A DNA stretch of 64,000 bases from Corynebacterium resistens DSM 45100. Its GTDB lineage: Bacteria; Actinomycetota; Actinomycetes; Mycobacteriales; Mycobacteriaceae. How positions within the stretch are numbered: the stretch's first letter is position 1; each line of letters starts with the position of its first letter. Location of the stretch: NCBI RefSeq assembly GCF_000177535.2, contig NC_015673.1, forward strand, positions 1 through 64,000, written 5' to 3'. Below, piece after piece: positions 1 to 12,074 of the stretch. The position numbers were made by a program, and so were the translations under genes. Below the pieces are notes generated by a model. It ran no database searches. It was not told where the DNA came from and worked only from the letters and a program-made list of their open reading frames with translations.

Positions 1-1755
1 ATGCTGTTACAAATCACTCCGGTGACTTTGATCGGCAACATCGCTGTGCTACAAACTCCCAGCAAATGGATCAAAGAAGAAGTTGAACGGGAGCTGACTC
101 AACCAATCAAGGATGTGCTTGCATCTAGATTGCAGATCAATACAACGCTCGCAATTTCTTCACGCGATGACGGAAACTCCAGCAACACCGGAGAAAATCG
201 TCACAACGATACTGAACACACACTCAACGAGCAGCACAGTTCGCCACACGACTACACCACTGATCCCAAGTCTCAACACGAATCTCAGTCCGGAAACTCC
301 AACCAGGCACAGCCTGGCTATCAGCAACCTTCAACTGGACCACAGAACGAAGATCCGTTTGGCCACGCAGGAAACGACAGCAATTCAGCCTCGGAACAAC
401 ACTCTAGAAAAAACTCAAACGGACGAACCAACCAAAACAACCGCCTTACAAACAACGATTTTGGTGACTACGAGAGAAACGGATTTCCTGACTACGGGGA
501 CCGCAAGGCGTCGAGTTTAAAGGGTCAACGACCACGGCGAGAACAGAATAACGAAGCTTTCTCCCTAGACGAATGGGTAGATCTCAAGGAGCCAGAGGCT
601 GAGGCTGCGGCCATCGCCAATACCAAAAAACGCAACGAACTTTTGCGGCAAAACGGCATCGAACCACTGGCCCGCCCCGGGATGTCACCGGCCGGCAACC
701 AATCTGCGGGTAAGGAAACAGAGTCAGAAACGTTACTGAACAAGAACTACACGTTCGAAACCTTCGTTATTGGCTCCTCCAACAACTTTGCCAACGCAGC
801 CTGTCGAGCTGTCGCTGAAAGTCCAGCTAAAGCCTACAATCCACTCTTCATCTGGGGTGAATCTGGTCTCGGAAAAACTCATCTTTTGCACGCCATTGGG
901 CACTACGCCAAAGAGCTCAGGCCAAACATGCGAGTTCGGTATGTCTCTAGCGAAGAATTGACGAACGATTTCATTAATTCCATCGCCACTGACACTCGCG
1001 AAGCGTTTAAGCGACGTTACCGCAACGTTGACATGCTGATTGTGGATGATATTCAGTTCTTGGAAGGCAAGGAGTCTACCCAAGAGGAGTTCTTCCATAC
1101 TTTCAACGCGCTACACCAAGCGAATAAGCAAATTGTTTTGAGTTCGGACCGACCACCAAAGAAATTGACAACCCTCGAAGATCGCTTGCGTACGCGGTTT
1201 GAAGGCGGTCTGACAACGGATGTGACCAGTCCAGATCTTGAAACGCGTATCGCCATTCTCTCTAAGAAGGCACAACTCGAGGGAATTCAGCTGCCCGAGG
1301 ATGTCAAGCAACTTATCGCCAACCGATACGACACTTCCATTCGCGTTCTTGAGGGGGCGCTGATTCGTGTGATCGCTTACTGCTCATTAGGAGATGAACC
1401 GATTTCCTTGGAAGCCGCAGAAGTTGCACTGCGCGATATCAATAACGGAACAGTGGAAGTCACACCCCAAGCAGTTATCGAAGTTGTAGCACACTACTTC
1501 AATCTGACCACGGACGAGTTAGTGGGGAAGGGGCGATCCAGGCGCTTTGTGCAAGCTCGACAGATCGCGATGTATCTATGCCGCGAACTCACCGATCTTT
1601 CCTTGCCGAAACTCGGCGCAGCTTTTGGTGGGCGCGACCATACCACCGTGATGTACGCAGAACGACGCATCAGGGAATCTCTAACCGAGAACAAAAAGGT
1701 CTTCGATCAAGTACAGGAGCTCACGCAAAAAATCGAGAATCACGCCCGGAACTAG
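1..1755 (+). CDS. dnaA: Chromosomal replication initiator DnaA (5' end probably missing)
   Basis: DnaA binds DnaA boxes at oriC and melts the origin with ATP. The reading frame opens at base 1 with a sequence that corresponds to the second half of domain I, so about 35-40 N-terminal residues are absent: either the gene starts before the window or the ATG at 1 is an internal Met. Residues about 55-240 form a long Asn/Ser/Gln-rich, low-complexity domain II. The AAA+ domain III has Walker [10 protein letters not shown] at about 287-295 and Walker B LIVDDIQF at about 346-353. Domain IV ends with the DNA-binding signature GGRDHTTV near residue 544. The next 506 bp hold the DnaA-box cluster and then dnaN, the standard order. 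Identification is certain; the start is not. Confidence 0.97.
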   Translation: MLLQITPVTLIGNIAVLQTPSKWIKEEVERELTQPIKDVLASRLQINTTLAISSRDDGNSSNTGENRHNDTEHTLNEQHSSPHDYTTDPKSQHESQSGNSNQAQPGYQQPSTGPQNEDPFGHAGNDSNSASEQHSRKNSNGRTNQNNRLTNNDFGDYERNGFPDYGDRKASSLKGQRPRREQNNEAFSLDEWVDLKEPEAEAAAIANTKKRNELLRQNGIEPLARPGMSPAGNQSAGKETESETLLNKNYTFETFVIGSSNNFANAACRAVAESPAKAYNPLFIWGESGLGKTHLLHAIGHYAKELRPNMRVRYVSSEELTNDFINSIATDTREAFKRRYRNVDMLIVDDIQFLEGKESTQEEFFHTFNALHQANKQIVLSSDRPPKKLTTLEDRLRTRFEGGLTTDVTSPDLETRIAILSKKAQLEGIQLPEDVKQLIANRYDTSIRVLEGALIRVIAYCSLGDEPISLEAAEVALRDINNGTVEVTPQAVIEVVAHYFNLTTDELVGKGRSRRFVQARQIAMYLCRELTDLSLPKLGAAFGGRDHTTVMYAERRIRESLTENKKVFDQVQELTQKIENHARN

Positions 1756-2261
1756 CCCCGCTCAACGCTCGATAGCACTATTGCTGCTCAGTTATCCACA
1801 GAATGCACCACTTGTGCACAAGGCAAATGTGGATAACTGAGTGGCGTGTGACCTTGTACTCGCGAAGTTATCCACAATTCCACAGGGTTTTCCACAGATG
1901 TAATTACAAACTTGTAATTCCGGGGGCAGTGCCTAATTCGCACGTCCGGGTAACAAGCATGTAATTTCAAAGAACGAATTGGGGACAACCTACCGATTTC
2001 TGGGAACAGAACGGTGGACGAGCTGTGGATAACTGCAGACACGGCAGAATCATCCACAACAGCCTCGGGTTATCCACAGGTTGATCCACTGACTCACCAA
2101 CAACCACAAAACTGTTCTGAGCAGCTCTAAACTTCTGTTATCCACAGAAACCACAGGGCCTACTACAACTACTGGATCTATAACTAGAAAAAAGACCAGA
2201 AATAGAGCTTGTGGGTAAAGTTGACGATCGAGATAGTTAGCAAAAGACGAGGGACCAAATC
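1756..2261. other. oriC: oriC: DnaA-box cluster between dnaA and dnaN
   Basis: This gene-free 506 bp holds perfect TTATCCACA boxes on the + strand at 1792-1800, 1868-1876, 2070-2078 and 2138-2146, and on the - strand (TGTGGATAA) at 1828-1836 and 2024-2032. Near-matches are TTTTCCACA at 1888-1896 and TCATCCACA at 2050-2058. AT-rich stretches lie at about 1899-1920 and 2165-2215; the second, just before dnaN, is a candidate unwinding element. Actinobacterial origins commonly sit between dnaA and dnaN, and six perfect boxes in 500 bp are far above chance. The dnaN promoter must also lie here. Confidence 0.93.
1902..1919. repeat. Perfect AATTACAA/TTGTAATT palindrome inside oriC
   Basis: Two perfect 8-bp arms (1902-1909 and 1912-1919) are separated by AC, giving an 18-bp near-palindrome in the AT-rich part of the origin. 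A related half-site, TGTAATTTCAA, follows at about 1960-1970. It is unlike a DnaA box and has the form of a dimeric regulator site, so it may bind an origin regulator or an autoregulator of dnaA or dnaN. No function is proven by sequence. Confidence 0.5.
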
Positions 2262-3446
2262 ATGGACAACAACAATGTTCGCTTCACAGTGCCCAAGGAT
2301 GATTTTTCAACGGCCTTGGGATGGGTAGCTCGCTCCCTTCCCTCAAAGCCCACGCAACCGGTGCTTCGAGGAGTGCTTATCGAAGCCAACGACGAAGGCT
2401 TGGTGCTTTCCGGCTTTGACCGTGAGGTTTCTACTCAGATCACCATTAATGCGGAGGTCGATGAGCCAGGTCGTATTCTGATCGCCGGCAAACTTGTTAA
2501 TGACATTGTGGGATCCCTGCCCGACAAGCCGATCACACTTGAGTTGAAGGAAACGAAAGTCCTCGTCACTTCAGGGAGCTCCCGTTTTGAGCTACCTGCA
2601 ATGACAATTGAGGACTACCCAGAGCTACCAAGTCTTCCAGGCGTTACCGGAACTATTGACCCACATTTGTTCTCGGAGGCAGTAGGCCAAGTTGCTACCG
2701 CGGCTGGCCGTGATGACACCCTCCCCATGTTGACCGGCGTACATGTGGAATTAGATGGTGAAAATGTCACTATGGCAGCCACAGACCGATTCCGGCTAGC
2801 AGTTCGCACCTTGCAATGGAACCCGGCTCAGGCGGATGGACAAGCAACTTTGCTGATCCCAGCTCGAACTTTGTCAGATACTGCTCGTAGTCTTGACGCC
2901 CAAAGTTCGGACCCCATCGAAATTGCTGTGGGATCTGGTGATTCTATTGGTCAAGATGGTCTACTGGGTATCGCCACCGATTCACGCCACACCACCACTC
3001 GATTGTTGGACGCGGAATTCCCCAAATTCCGCCCGCTTCTGCCAACCAGCCACACAGCGGTTGCGAGTGTGGAAATCGCACCACTCCAAGATGCCATTCG
3101 CCGTGTCTCTCTCGTCGCAGATCGCAATTCGCAAATCCGCATGCAATTCGAGGAGGGTTCGTTGACACTATCTGCCGGCGGATCCGAGGTTGGATCAGCC
3201 ACCGAACAGCTCCAATGTGCTTTTGCAGGTGAACCACTGGAAATTGCTTTCAATCCGGGATACCTCAAGGAAGGTCTCGGAGCGATTCACACACCTCGAG
3301 TTGTTTTCGGATTTACGCTGGCTTCGCGCCCAGCAATTATGATTCCCGATGCAGGTAACCTTCCCGAAGCGGATGCAGAAGGAAATTTCGCAACTCCAGA
3401 AACCGATTTCACTTACCTGCTTATGCCAGTTCGCATTCCTGGGTAG
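2262..3446 (+). CDS. dnaN: DNA polymerase III beta sliding clamp
   Basis: The beta clamp forms a ring around DNA that gives the replicative polymerase its processivity and recruits repair and ligation factors. The 394-residue product has the usual length, begins with the clamp-type segment RFTVPKDDFSTALGWVARSL, keeps the conserved RFELPAM stretch around residue 110 and MAATDRFRLAVR around residue 170, and ends in the typical LLMPVR motif. ATG at 2262 follows a purine-rich GAGGGA. It lies downstream of oriC and upstream of recF, as in most bacteria. The frame is intact with no unusual insertion. Confidence 0.97.
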   Translation: MDNNNVRFTVPKDDFSTALGWVARSLPSKPTQPVLRGVLIEANDEGLVLSGFDREVSTQITINAEVDEPGRILIAGKLVNDIVGSLPDKPITLELKETKVLVTSGSSRFELPAMTIEDYPELPSLPGVTGTIDPHLFSEAVGQVATAAGRDDTLPMLTGVHVELDGENVTMAATDRFRLAVRTLQWNPAQADGQATLLIPARTLSDTARSLDAQSSDPIEIAVGSGDSIGQDGLLGIATDSRHTTTRLLDAEFPKFRPLLPTSHTAVASVEIAPLQDAIRRVSLVADRNSQIRMQFEEGSLTLSAGGSEVGSATEQLQCAFAGEPLEIAFNPGYLKEGLGAIHTPRVVFGFTLASRPAIMIPDAGNLPEADAEGNFATPETDFTYLLMPVRIPG

Positions 3447-3541
3447 AACTCGTGGACTCTTAAGCACTAGCTGAGGGTGTTCGGCCATTTGCTGCAACTC
3501 TTTAGGCTTGTTCACTTTCGGACAACTAGACTGATTGCGAT

Positions 3542-4972
3542 ATGTACGTAAGGTCTTTGCAGCTAGGGGATTTCAGGTCATGGCGCTCGCTCGATCTGTC
3601 ATTACGCCCTGGCGTGTCCATCTTTTCTGGACCAAATGGCCACGGGAAAACCAATATCGTTGAAGCTCTGGGATACCTCGCTCACCTTGGATCCCATAGA
3701 GTCACTTCGGATTCTGCCCTCGTGCGCGAAGGGCAAAAGTTAGCATCAATTTCGGCTACGGCAGTCAATGACGGTCGCGAACTGAGCACCCATTTGGCCA
3801 TCCGCGCATCCGGGGCGAACCGCGCATACATTAACCGCACTGCGATGCGAAGTCCGCGAGACATCCTGGGAATTGTGCGTACTACATTGTTTTCACCGGA
3901 AGATCTTGCCCTCATCCGGGGCGAGCCGGAACAGCGTCGCAACTTTCTCGATACCATCATGCTCGCCCGTTACCCGCGCTTGGCTGGTGTAAAGGCGGAT
4001 TATGACAAGGCCTTACGCCAACGCAATGCTCTTTTGCGCAATTCATCTTTCGTTCTGCGGCACCTCACAGAATCACCCTCACAGGCATCATCGAACCGTT
4101 CAACGGACGATAGTTCCGAAATAAAGGGCGCACACAGTCGTTCTTCTTTTCTTTCCGACGCCGAGTCGGCCCTAGCCACACTGGATGTGTGGGATGGGCA
4201 GCTGGCGGCTCTAGGTGGGCAGATAATGTCCGCGCGCGTGCAGATAGTGCATGATCTAAGCCCCCATGTGGCTAAAACCTATCAACGCCTTGCTCCTGAA
4301 TCGCGACCTGCACACATGGCGTACACCTCGACTATTGACGCTCAGCTAGCGGATTTTGGAGTGCAGCTGGGGAAAAGTGTGCCCGGTGAACCAACCGCCT
4401 TGTTGAGTCCTGAGGTAGCAGAAGCCACATTGTTGCGGGCATTCGCGGAGAAGCGACCTCACGAGATTGATCGAGGAACCACTCTCTTAGGTCCTCACCG
4501 CGATGATGTGACCTTTACCCTAGGTACGCAACCTGCCAAAGGTTTCGCTTCTCACGGTGAATCATGGTCATTTGCTTTATCTTTGCGTTTGGGCGCTTAC
4601 TTTATGGGTCGTTCGGATGGTACGGAACCAATCGTCATTTTGGATGACGTTTTCGCCGAACTTGATCGCAATCGACGACGTAAGCTTGTGGATCTTCTAG
4701 AGGATGCGGAACAGGTTTTAATCACCGCGGCCGTTGGTGAAGACATTCCCGAAGAATTACGGGCAAAAGCTTCCATATTTGACGTCGTGGCCGAGATTGA
4801 TGAACATGGTGATCGAGTTTCGACATTAAGTAGTCATGTTAATTCCCATGATCGTCCAAACACACCTACCGCAGAATCCACCACGTACAACGTTACGGAT
4901 GAAGGCGACGACAATGCCGCAGTAGGTATCACCACAGAACACAACGTGGGCAGGATCGAAGAAAATGAATGA
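3542..4972 (+). CDS. recF: DNA replication and repair protein RecF
   Basis: RecF is an SMC/ABC-like ATPase that loads RecA at gaps together with RecO and RecR. Walker A GPNGHGKT is at residues 30-37, and Walker B with D-loop (IVILDDVFAELD) is near residue 363. At 476 residues it is longer than the usual 360-400: the excess is a Ser-rich insert around residues 175-205 and a hydrophilic, acidic C-terminal tail from about residue 430. The last 8 nt overlap the next gene, implying translational coupling. Function is clear from motifs and position; the tail is probably a disordered lineage-specific extension. Confidence 0.95.
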   Translation: MYVRSLQLGDFRSWRSLDLSLRPGVSIFSGPNGHGKTNIVEALGYLAHLGSHRVTSDSALVREGQKLASISATAVNDGRELSTHLAIRASGANRAYINRTAMRSPRDILGIVRTTLFSPEDLALIRGEPEQRRNFLDTIMLARYPRLAGVKADYDKALRQRNALLRNSSFVLRHLTESPSQASSNRSTDDSSEIKGAHSRSSFLSDAESALATLDVWDGQLAALGGQIMSARVQIVHDLSPHVAKTYQRLAPESRPAHMAYTSTIDAQLADFGVQLGKSVPGEPTALLSPEVAEATLLRAFAEKRPHEIDRGTTLLGPHRDDVTFTLGTQPAKGFASHGESWSFALSLRLGAYFMGRSDGTEPIVILDDVFAELDRNRRRKLVDLLEDAEQVLITAAVGEDIPEELRAKASIFDVVAEIDEHGDRVSTLSSHVNSHDRPNTPTAESTTYNVTDEGDDNAAVGITTEHNVGRIEENE

Positions 4973-5504
4973 TTCTGGATTAAACCCAAACGATCCCATT
5001 GCTCAAGCACTTGCTCATCTGCGGAAAGCCGGTGCCAACCCAGTAGTGAACTCGGTTTCGAAGGGGGCGTCGGAAAAGAAGCGGCAAAGCTATAGGAAGG
5101 GAAAAATTAGTACGCGCTTAGATGGCAGAGCGGATAGAAGTTATCGACAACCGAAGCGCTTTGGATCGCTGATCATGCCGGAGATTAACCGTAAAGGATG
5201 GAGCCAACAATACGCGGTGGGCATGATCATGAATTCCTGGGAAGAGCTGGTGGGTGAAACGATTGGCTCTAAAACGAGGCCAATAAAGTACGACGCCGAA
5301 ACCAAGCAACTGCACATTCAGTGTGATTCCACCCCATGGGCGACACAGCTGCGTTTAATTCAGACCAAGGTTCTGCAAACCATCACAAGGCGGGTGGGGC
5401 CGGATATTGTGGCTGAGCTGAAGATTCTTAATCCCGAGTTCAAACGGCCGGGGAGAGGAAAATTTCGTGTGCCGGGTCGCGGGCCGCGTGATGATTTTGG
5501 GTAA
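4965..5504 (+). CDS. DciA-family (DUF721) helicase-associated protein
   Basis: The product (179 residues) has a basic N-terminal half and a C-terminal DUF721 domain of about 90 residues, where WEELVGETIGSKTRPIKYD and IQCDSTPWATQLRL are typical. DciA-type proteins occur in bacteria lacking DnaC or DnaI and are known to act with the replicative helicase at initiation. The recF-DUF721-gyrB order is conserved across Actinobacteria. The ATG lies within the end of recF, so the two are probably co-translated. The Gly/Arg-rich end (GRGKFRVPGRG) suggests nucleic-acid contact. The family assignment is firm; the helicase role is by homology. Confidence 0.85.
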   Translation: MNDSGLNPNDPIAQALAHLRKAGANPVVNSVSKGASEKKRQSYRKGKISTRLDGRADRSYRQPKRFGSLIMPEINRKGWSQQYAVGMIMNSWEELVGETIGSKTRPIKYDAETKQLHIQCDSTPWATQLRLIQTKVLQTITRRVGPDIVAELKILNPEFKRPGRGKFRVPGRGPRDDFG

Positions 5505-5594
5505 GAGAGCGGGTAGACTGGGGTGGTTAGAAGTCGTGTGCTTTGCTGATGCTTGCTGACGCTTAACGAACGCTTTACCGACAAAGGAGCTTGA

Positions 5595-7625
<2,031 letters not shown>

Positions 7626-7652
7626 AAACTCGAGATTTTTGAGTATTAACTT

Positions 7653-7695
7653 GCCTCCACAGCAGGTGTTTTAAGACATATTGTGCTGTGGAGGC
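7653..7695. terminator. Perfect 12-bp stem downstream of gyrB, terminator-like
   Basis: GCCTCCACAGCA (7653-7664) and TGCTGTGGAGGC (7684-7695) pair perfectly around a 19-nt loop, 28 bp after the gyrB stop. No T-run follows on the + strand, so it may be a weak terminator, an mRNA-stabilising hairpin or a regulator site rather than a classic intrinsic terminator. Confidence 0.5.
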
Positions 7696-7741
7696 ATACC
7701 GTTTAGTACGCGGAGTTCTAGGGATACGGGCATAACTTAAT

Positions 7742-8767
7742 GTGATGCCCGATACACTAGGCAACGTGACTAATTCTGATTCCATAGATTCCTCAGGCGC
7801 CATGGTTAGCGATTCACTGAATTCGCCCGACCCCATGAACGGGAGTAGAAGTCCAAAGGGAACCGAAACCATTAGTGTCCGCATGGCTGATGCTTCCACC
7901 TCGAAGGTCAGGGTTTTTTCGTCTGAGAAGAATACCCAAGGTGAAGATCATGCCGACCGGCCCTTAATTGTAATGTGGCCGGGTTGGGGAATGGGTGCTA
8001 GGTATTACGACCCGATGGGACGCGAGTTAGCATCTAGGGGATTTAACGTAGCGACCGGCGAATTGCATGGTCAGGGCAGTAGCACCGCACGAGCTACTCG
8101 AACCAAACGGTGGGGATACCACGAAATGGCATCACAAGATTATCCCCGGACCATTCGTGCAGCGAAGGAACACTTCGGTCTTCGGGAAGATCATCCAGTT
8201 ATTCTTCTGTGCCATTCCATGGGTGGGCAGGTTGGATCATTGTTTCTTGCAAGACCTGATATTGGCGACCACAACGTCAAAGGCATGGTTGGCGTAGGTG
8301 CAGGAACCCCTTACTACCCGGGATTTTCGGGAGCCACCAGATACCAGCTTCAATATGGTGCACCAGTGATGCGGCTAATTACCAAAATTCTTGGTTACCA
8401 ACCTGAGGGTCGGTTTGATATCGCCGGTTACGGGCGCCAATCAGGGACCCACGTGAAGGAATGGTATCGCTTATCTCGGACCAATCAGTTCATAAACCTA
8501 CATGGCGCCGATCAGGATTATCAGGCTGAGCTGAAAAATGTTACGACTCCAGTTCTGCTTTTGCGGTTCAGTAATGATTACGACTGCACGACTCGTTCAG
8601 CCAAAAACTTGGCGTCGATGTTGCCGAAGGCCAAGCTAGCGACCCGCCGGGAAGTTGGCCCTGAGGTAGAGACCATCGAAGGGAAGTTAGGACATAACCG
8701 GTGGGCTCGTGAACCTGAAGTAATAGCGTCACGGATTGAGGACTTCATTAAAAGCCTTAATTCGTAG
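7742..8767 (+). CDS. Alpha/beta hydrolase (putative lipase/esterase)
   Basis: The protein has a serine-hydrolase fold: a nucleophile elbow CHSMGGQVG (Ser about residue 159), an upstream oxyanion-type strand followed by GWGMGARYYDPMGREL, and late acid and histidine candidates (FSNDYDCTTRS, then GKLGHNRW). Substrate is unknown. No signal peptide is seen, so it is probably cytoplasmic. The frame opens with GTG-ATG at 7742 without a good ribosome site; ATG at 7802, 7835 or 7883 would remove a Ser/Asp-rich, poorly conserved head, so the start is uncertain. It sits between gyrB and gyrA, where unrelated genes are commonly found in Corynebacterium. Confidence 0.8.
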   Translation: MMPDTLGNVTNSDSIDSSGAMVSDSLNSPDPMNGSRSPKGTETISVRMADASTSKVRVFSSEKNTQGEDHADRPLIVMWPGWGMGARYYDPMGRELASRGFNVATGELHGQGSSTARATRTKRWGYHEMASQDYPRTIRAAKEHFGLREDHPVILLCHSMGGQVGSLFLARPDIGDHNVKGMVGVGAGTPYYPGFSGATRYQLQYGAPVMRLITKILGYQPEGRFDIAGYGRQSGTHVKEWYRLSRTNQFINLHGADQDYQAELKNVTTPVLLLRFSNDYDCTTRSAKNLASMLPKAKLATRREVGPEVETIEGKLGHNRWAREPEVIASRIEDFIKSLNS

Positions 8768-8865
8768 TGATCGTTGTCAAAACAGCGCAGGCGGAGCCAC
8801 AAACGACAGCCGGAAAAGGGTAGACTGGTTGGGTCAAAGACTAGTTGAGAAAGGCTTCACACGAC

Positions 8866-11376
8866 GTGAGCGACGATACAACCGGCGGCGAGAATCTCTT
8901 CGATCGGGTCGAACCCATCGATCTTCAGAAGGAGATGCAATCAAGCTACATTGATTACGCCATGAGCGTAATTGTCGGCCGCGCGCTTCCAGAAGTCCGC
9001 GATGGCCTCAAGCCAGTGCACCGACGCATCTTGTATGCCATGTACGACAATGGATACCGGCCGGAGCGAGGCTACGTAAAGTCTGCAAAACCGGTGGCTG
9101 ACACCATGGGTAACTACCACCCACACGGTGATTTGGCGATTTACGGCACCCTTGTACGAATGGCACAGCCGTGGGCGATGCGCTATCCACTTGTTGATGG
9201 ACAGGGCAACTTCGGATCCCGTGGTAATGACGGAGCTGCGGCGATGCGTTACACGGAGTGTCGTATGACTCCGTTGGCAATGGAAATGGTGCGCGAGATT
9301 CGCGAGAACACTGTTGATTTCCAGCCGAACTATGACGGTAAGACAAAAGAGCCAGTAATTTTGCCTTCCCGTGTACCGAACCTGTTGATGAATGGTTCCG
9401 GTGGTATCGCCGTAGGTATGGCGACGAACATTCCGCCCCACAATCTGAATGAACTGGCCGATGCCATTTTCTGGTTGTTGGACAACCACGAAGCGGAGGA
9501 GGCAGAAGCGCTTGAGGCGTGCATGAAGCGCGTTAAGGGCCCGGACTTCCCGACAGCCGGGTTGATTGTAGGCGATAAAGGAATTCAGGATGCGTATCGA
9601 ACTGGACGTGGCTCCATTCGTATGCGGGGTGTAACTTCCATTGAGGAAGAGGGAAACCGCCAGGTTATCGTCATTACCGAACTGCCGTACCAGGTTAATC
9701 CAGACAACCTAGTACACAATATTGCTGAACAGGTGCGTGACGGCAAGATTGCTGGAATCGCCCGCATCGATGACGAGTCTTCAGACCGTGTGGGTCTGCG
9801 TATTGTCGTTACGCTAAAGCGCGACGCGATTCCACGGGTTGTTCTGAACAACTTGTACAAGCACTCCCAGCTGCAGACTAGTTTCGGCGCGAACATGCTT
9901 TCTATTGTGGATGGCGTTCCGCGAACCCTTCGTTTGGACCAAATGCTGCGGTACTATGTGAAGCACCAAATTGAGGTCATTGTTCGACGGACCCAGTACC
10001 GCTTGGATGAAGCAGAAAAGCGCGCACACATTCTGCGAGGTCTGGTTAAGGCCCTTGATGCGCTGGATGAAGTTATTGCGCTTATTCGTCGTTCGCAAAC
10101 TGTTGATATTGCGCGTGAAGGTTTGATCGATCTCCTAGATATCGATGAGATTCAAGCGAATGCAATTCTAGAGATGCAGTTGCGCCGTTTGGCTGCACTG
10201 GAGCGCCAGAAGATTATCGATGCGTTGGCTGAAATCGAAGAGACGATTGCCGACTTGAAGGATATTTTGGCTCGACCGGAGCGTCAGCGCGATATCGTTC
10301 GCGGCGAATTGGAAGAGATCGTTGAAAAGTTCGGTGACGAGCGTCGCACCAAGATTGTCGCAGCTTCCGGAGACGTATCGGAAGAGGATCTCATTGCTCG
10401 CGAGAATGTGGTGGTAACCATTACCTCCACTGGATACGCCAAGCGCACCAAGGTGGATTCTTATCGTTCACAGCGACGCGGCGGTAAAGGCGTACGTGGC
10501 GCAGAATTGAAGCAAGATGACGTAGTTCGTCACTTCTTCGTTTGCTCGACCCACGACACGATTTTGTTCTTTACTAACTTCGGTCGCGTCTATCGTTTAC
10601 GTGCGTTTGAATTGCCAGAAGCCTCCCGAACAGCACGTGGCCAACATGTTGCGAATTTGCTGGAGTTCCAGCCGGGTGAGCAAATCGCACAGGTAATTCA
10701 GATTCAGTCTTACGAAGATGCGCCGTATTTGGTGCTAGCTACCTCGCACGGCCGAGTGAAGAAATCTCGTCTCACCGACTACGACTCACCACGTTCCGGT
10801 GGATTGATTGCCATCAATTTGAATGAGGGTGACCGTTTGGTAGGTGCGCAGCTGTGTACAGCCGAGGATGACCTCTTGTTGGTCTCTGAGGAAGGCCAAG
10901 CCATGCGTTTCACTGCTGATGACGAGGTTCTGCGCCCAATGGGTCGTGCTACCGCAGGTGTGAAGGGCATGCGTTTCCGCGAAGATGATCAGCTTCTCGC
11001 ACTGACGGTAGTGCAAGAGGATGCATACCTGTTTGTCGCTACAAGCGGTGGTTATGGCAAGCGAACCAAGATGGAGGAATACCCAGCTAAGGGACGTGGT
11101 GGTCTTGGTGTCGTGACATTCAAGTATGACAAGAAGCGTGGCAAGCTAATTGGTGCATTGACTGTCCAAGAAGACGATGAGATTTTGGCAATTACCTCTG
11201 CCGGCGGCGTGATCCGGACCGAGGTTAACCAAATTCGTCATACTTCCCGAGCAACTATGGGTGTTCGCCTTGTTGACTTGGGTAAGGACGTTGAATTGGT
11301 AGCAGTTGACCGCAACATCGAAGCTGAGGTGGAAGAAACCGCCGAAGCGACTGCAAAGGCAGAGGAAGAAAAGTAG
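8866..11376 (+). CDS. gyrA: DNA gyrase subunit A with quinolone-resistance-type QRDR
   Basis: GyrA breaks and rejoins DNA in gyrase. The start is placed at GTG 8866, preceded by GAAAGG, giving MSDDTTGG and 836 residues; an upstream TTG (8845) is less likely. The catalytic Tyr is at 129 (AMRYTE) and the GyrA-box [10 protein letters not shown] at 536-545, followed by the six-bladed C-terminal domain. In the quinolone-resistance-determining region the sequence is HGDLAIYGT: Leu at 90 (TTG) and Gly at 94 (GGC), equivalent to E. coli positions 83 and 87, which are normally Ser/Ala and Asp. Each is one base from a common wild-type codon (TCG, GAC). Known substitutions of this sort give fluoroquinolone resistance. 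Confidence 0.98.
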   Translation: MSDDTTGGENLFDRVEPIDLQKEMQSSYIDYAMSVIVGRALPEVRDGLKPVHRRILYAMYDNGYRPERGYVKSAKPVADTMGNYHPHGDLAIYGTLVRMAQPWAMRYPLVDGQGNFGSRGNDGAAAMRYTECRMTPLAMEMVREIRENTVDFQPNYDGKTKEPVILPSRVPNLLMNGSGGIAVGMATNIPPHNLNELADAIFWLLDNHEAEEAEALEACMKRVKGPDFPTAGLIVGDKGIQDAYRTGRGSIRMRGVTSIEEEGNRQVIVITELPYQVNPDNLVHNIAEQVRDGKIAGIARIDDESSDRVGLRIVVTLKRDAIPRVVLNNLYKHSQLQTSFGANMLSIVDGVPRTLRLDQMLRYYVKHQIEVIVRRTQYRLDEAEKRAHILRGLVKALDALDEVIALIRRSQTVDIAREGLIDLLDIDEIQANAILEMQLRRLAALERQKIIDALAEIEETIADLKDILARPERQRDIVRGELEEIVEKFGDERRTKIVAASGDVSEEDLIARENVVVTITSTGYAKRTKVDSYRSQRRGGKGVRGAELKQDDVVRHFFVCSTHDTILFFTNFGRVYRLRAFELPEASRTARGQHVANLLEFQPGEQIAQVIQIQSYEDAPYLVLATSHGRVKKSRLTDYDSPRSGGLIAINLNEGDRLVGAQLCTAEDDLLLVSEEGQAMRFTADDEVLRPMGRATAGVKGMRFREDDQLLALTVVQEDAYLFVATSGGYGKRTKMEEYPAKGRGGLGVVTFKYDKKRGKLIGALTVQEDDEILAITSAGGVIRTEVNQIRHTSRATMGVRLVDLGKDVELVAVDRNIEAEVEETAEATAKAEEEK

Positions 11377-11382
11377 TTCTGC

Positions 11383-12039
11383 ATGGCGAAAAACAACCCA
11401 AAGCCTCAGGTAAGCAATAACCAGGTAAGCAATAACGCAGTACCGAACCCCGGCAATCCAAGCCAAGGAAAGCCATCGCCTCAGGTAGGAAATCCAAGCC
11501 AGCCGAACCAGCCGGTACAACCGCTGCAACCGCAATCAAACCAGGGTGCAACGGTTCCACCGGCGGGAAACGGGGGTCAATCCGGCGTATCCGAGAAACC
11601 AAAGCAGCAGTCGGGTGTTCGAAGTCGCTTCGAAAAAACTAAATCAGCTTTAACAGCTGATAGGGCAGAAGGACTTCAGGAAAACTACCTAACGCATATT
11701 GATCCGGTAAGTGCTTTCAAGGTCGGATTCGTCTTTAACTTGGCCATCTTCGCTATATGGGTTGTAGCGATGGTCCTGTTGTGGATTGTCCTCAACGTTG
11801 CGGGTGTGTGGGATCGATTGAACTCGCTTGCCGGAGATTTGGCAGATGGGCAGTTTTCGGCTGGTTTGTACTTCGGAGTTGTCTTTGGATTGGGCCTTTT
11901 TGAACTAGTCATCTTCACGCTCCTAGCTCCGGTAGCGGCGATCGTTTTTAATTCAGCTGCCTCGTTCTTTGGAGGCGTGCGCATCGGTCTGGCTGAAAAC
12001 CGGACCACGACCGCGGGAACTAATTCCACGTCGAACTAA
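11383..12039 (+). CDS. DUF3566 membrane protein
   Basis: This 218-residue protein starts 6 bp after gyrA and is probably in its operon. Residues 1-80 are a disordered Pro/Gln/Asn-rich cytoplasmic region. The DUF3566 domain follows, with one membrane segment at about 113-135 and a second at about 159-190, and the conserved lead-in THIDPVSAFKVGF. Homologues sit directly after gyrA throughout Mycobacteriales (Rv0007-type) and have been connected with envelope or division functions, but a biochemical role is not established. The family call is confident, the function is not. Confidence 0.85.
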   Translation: MAKNNPKPQVSNNQVSNNAVPNPGNPSQGKPSPQVGNPSQPNQPVQPLQPQSNQGATVPPAGNGGQSGVSEKPKQQSGVRSRFEKTKSALTADRAEGLQENYLTHIDPVSAFKVGFVFNLAIFAIWVVAMVLLWIVLNVAGVWDRLNSLAGDLADGQFSAGLYFGVVFGLGLFELVIFTLLAPVAAIVFNSAASFFGGVRIGLAENRTTTAGTNSTSN

Positions 12040-12074
12040 GCCTCTTCATCGAGCATCGCTACTAAAGATCGCCA

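Noticed and set aside
1788..2057. An 89-codon - strand frame in oriC
   Set aside because: It consists largely of translated DnaA boxes and has no ribosome site.
1792..2146. Repeated TTATCCACA considered as a CRISPR-like or satellite array
   Set aside because: Spacing and orientation are irregular and the 9-mer is the DnaA box; no CRISPR array or cas gene was seen anywhere in the window.
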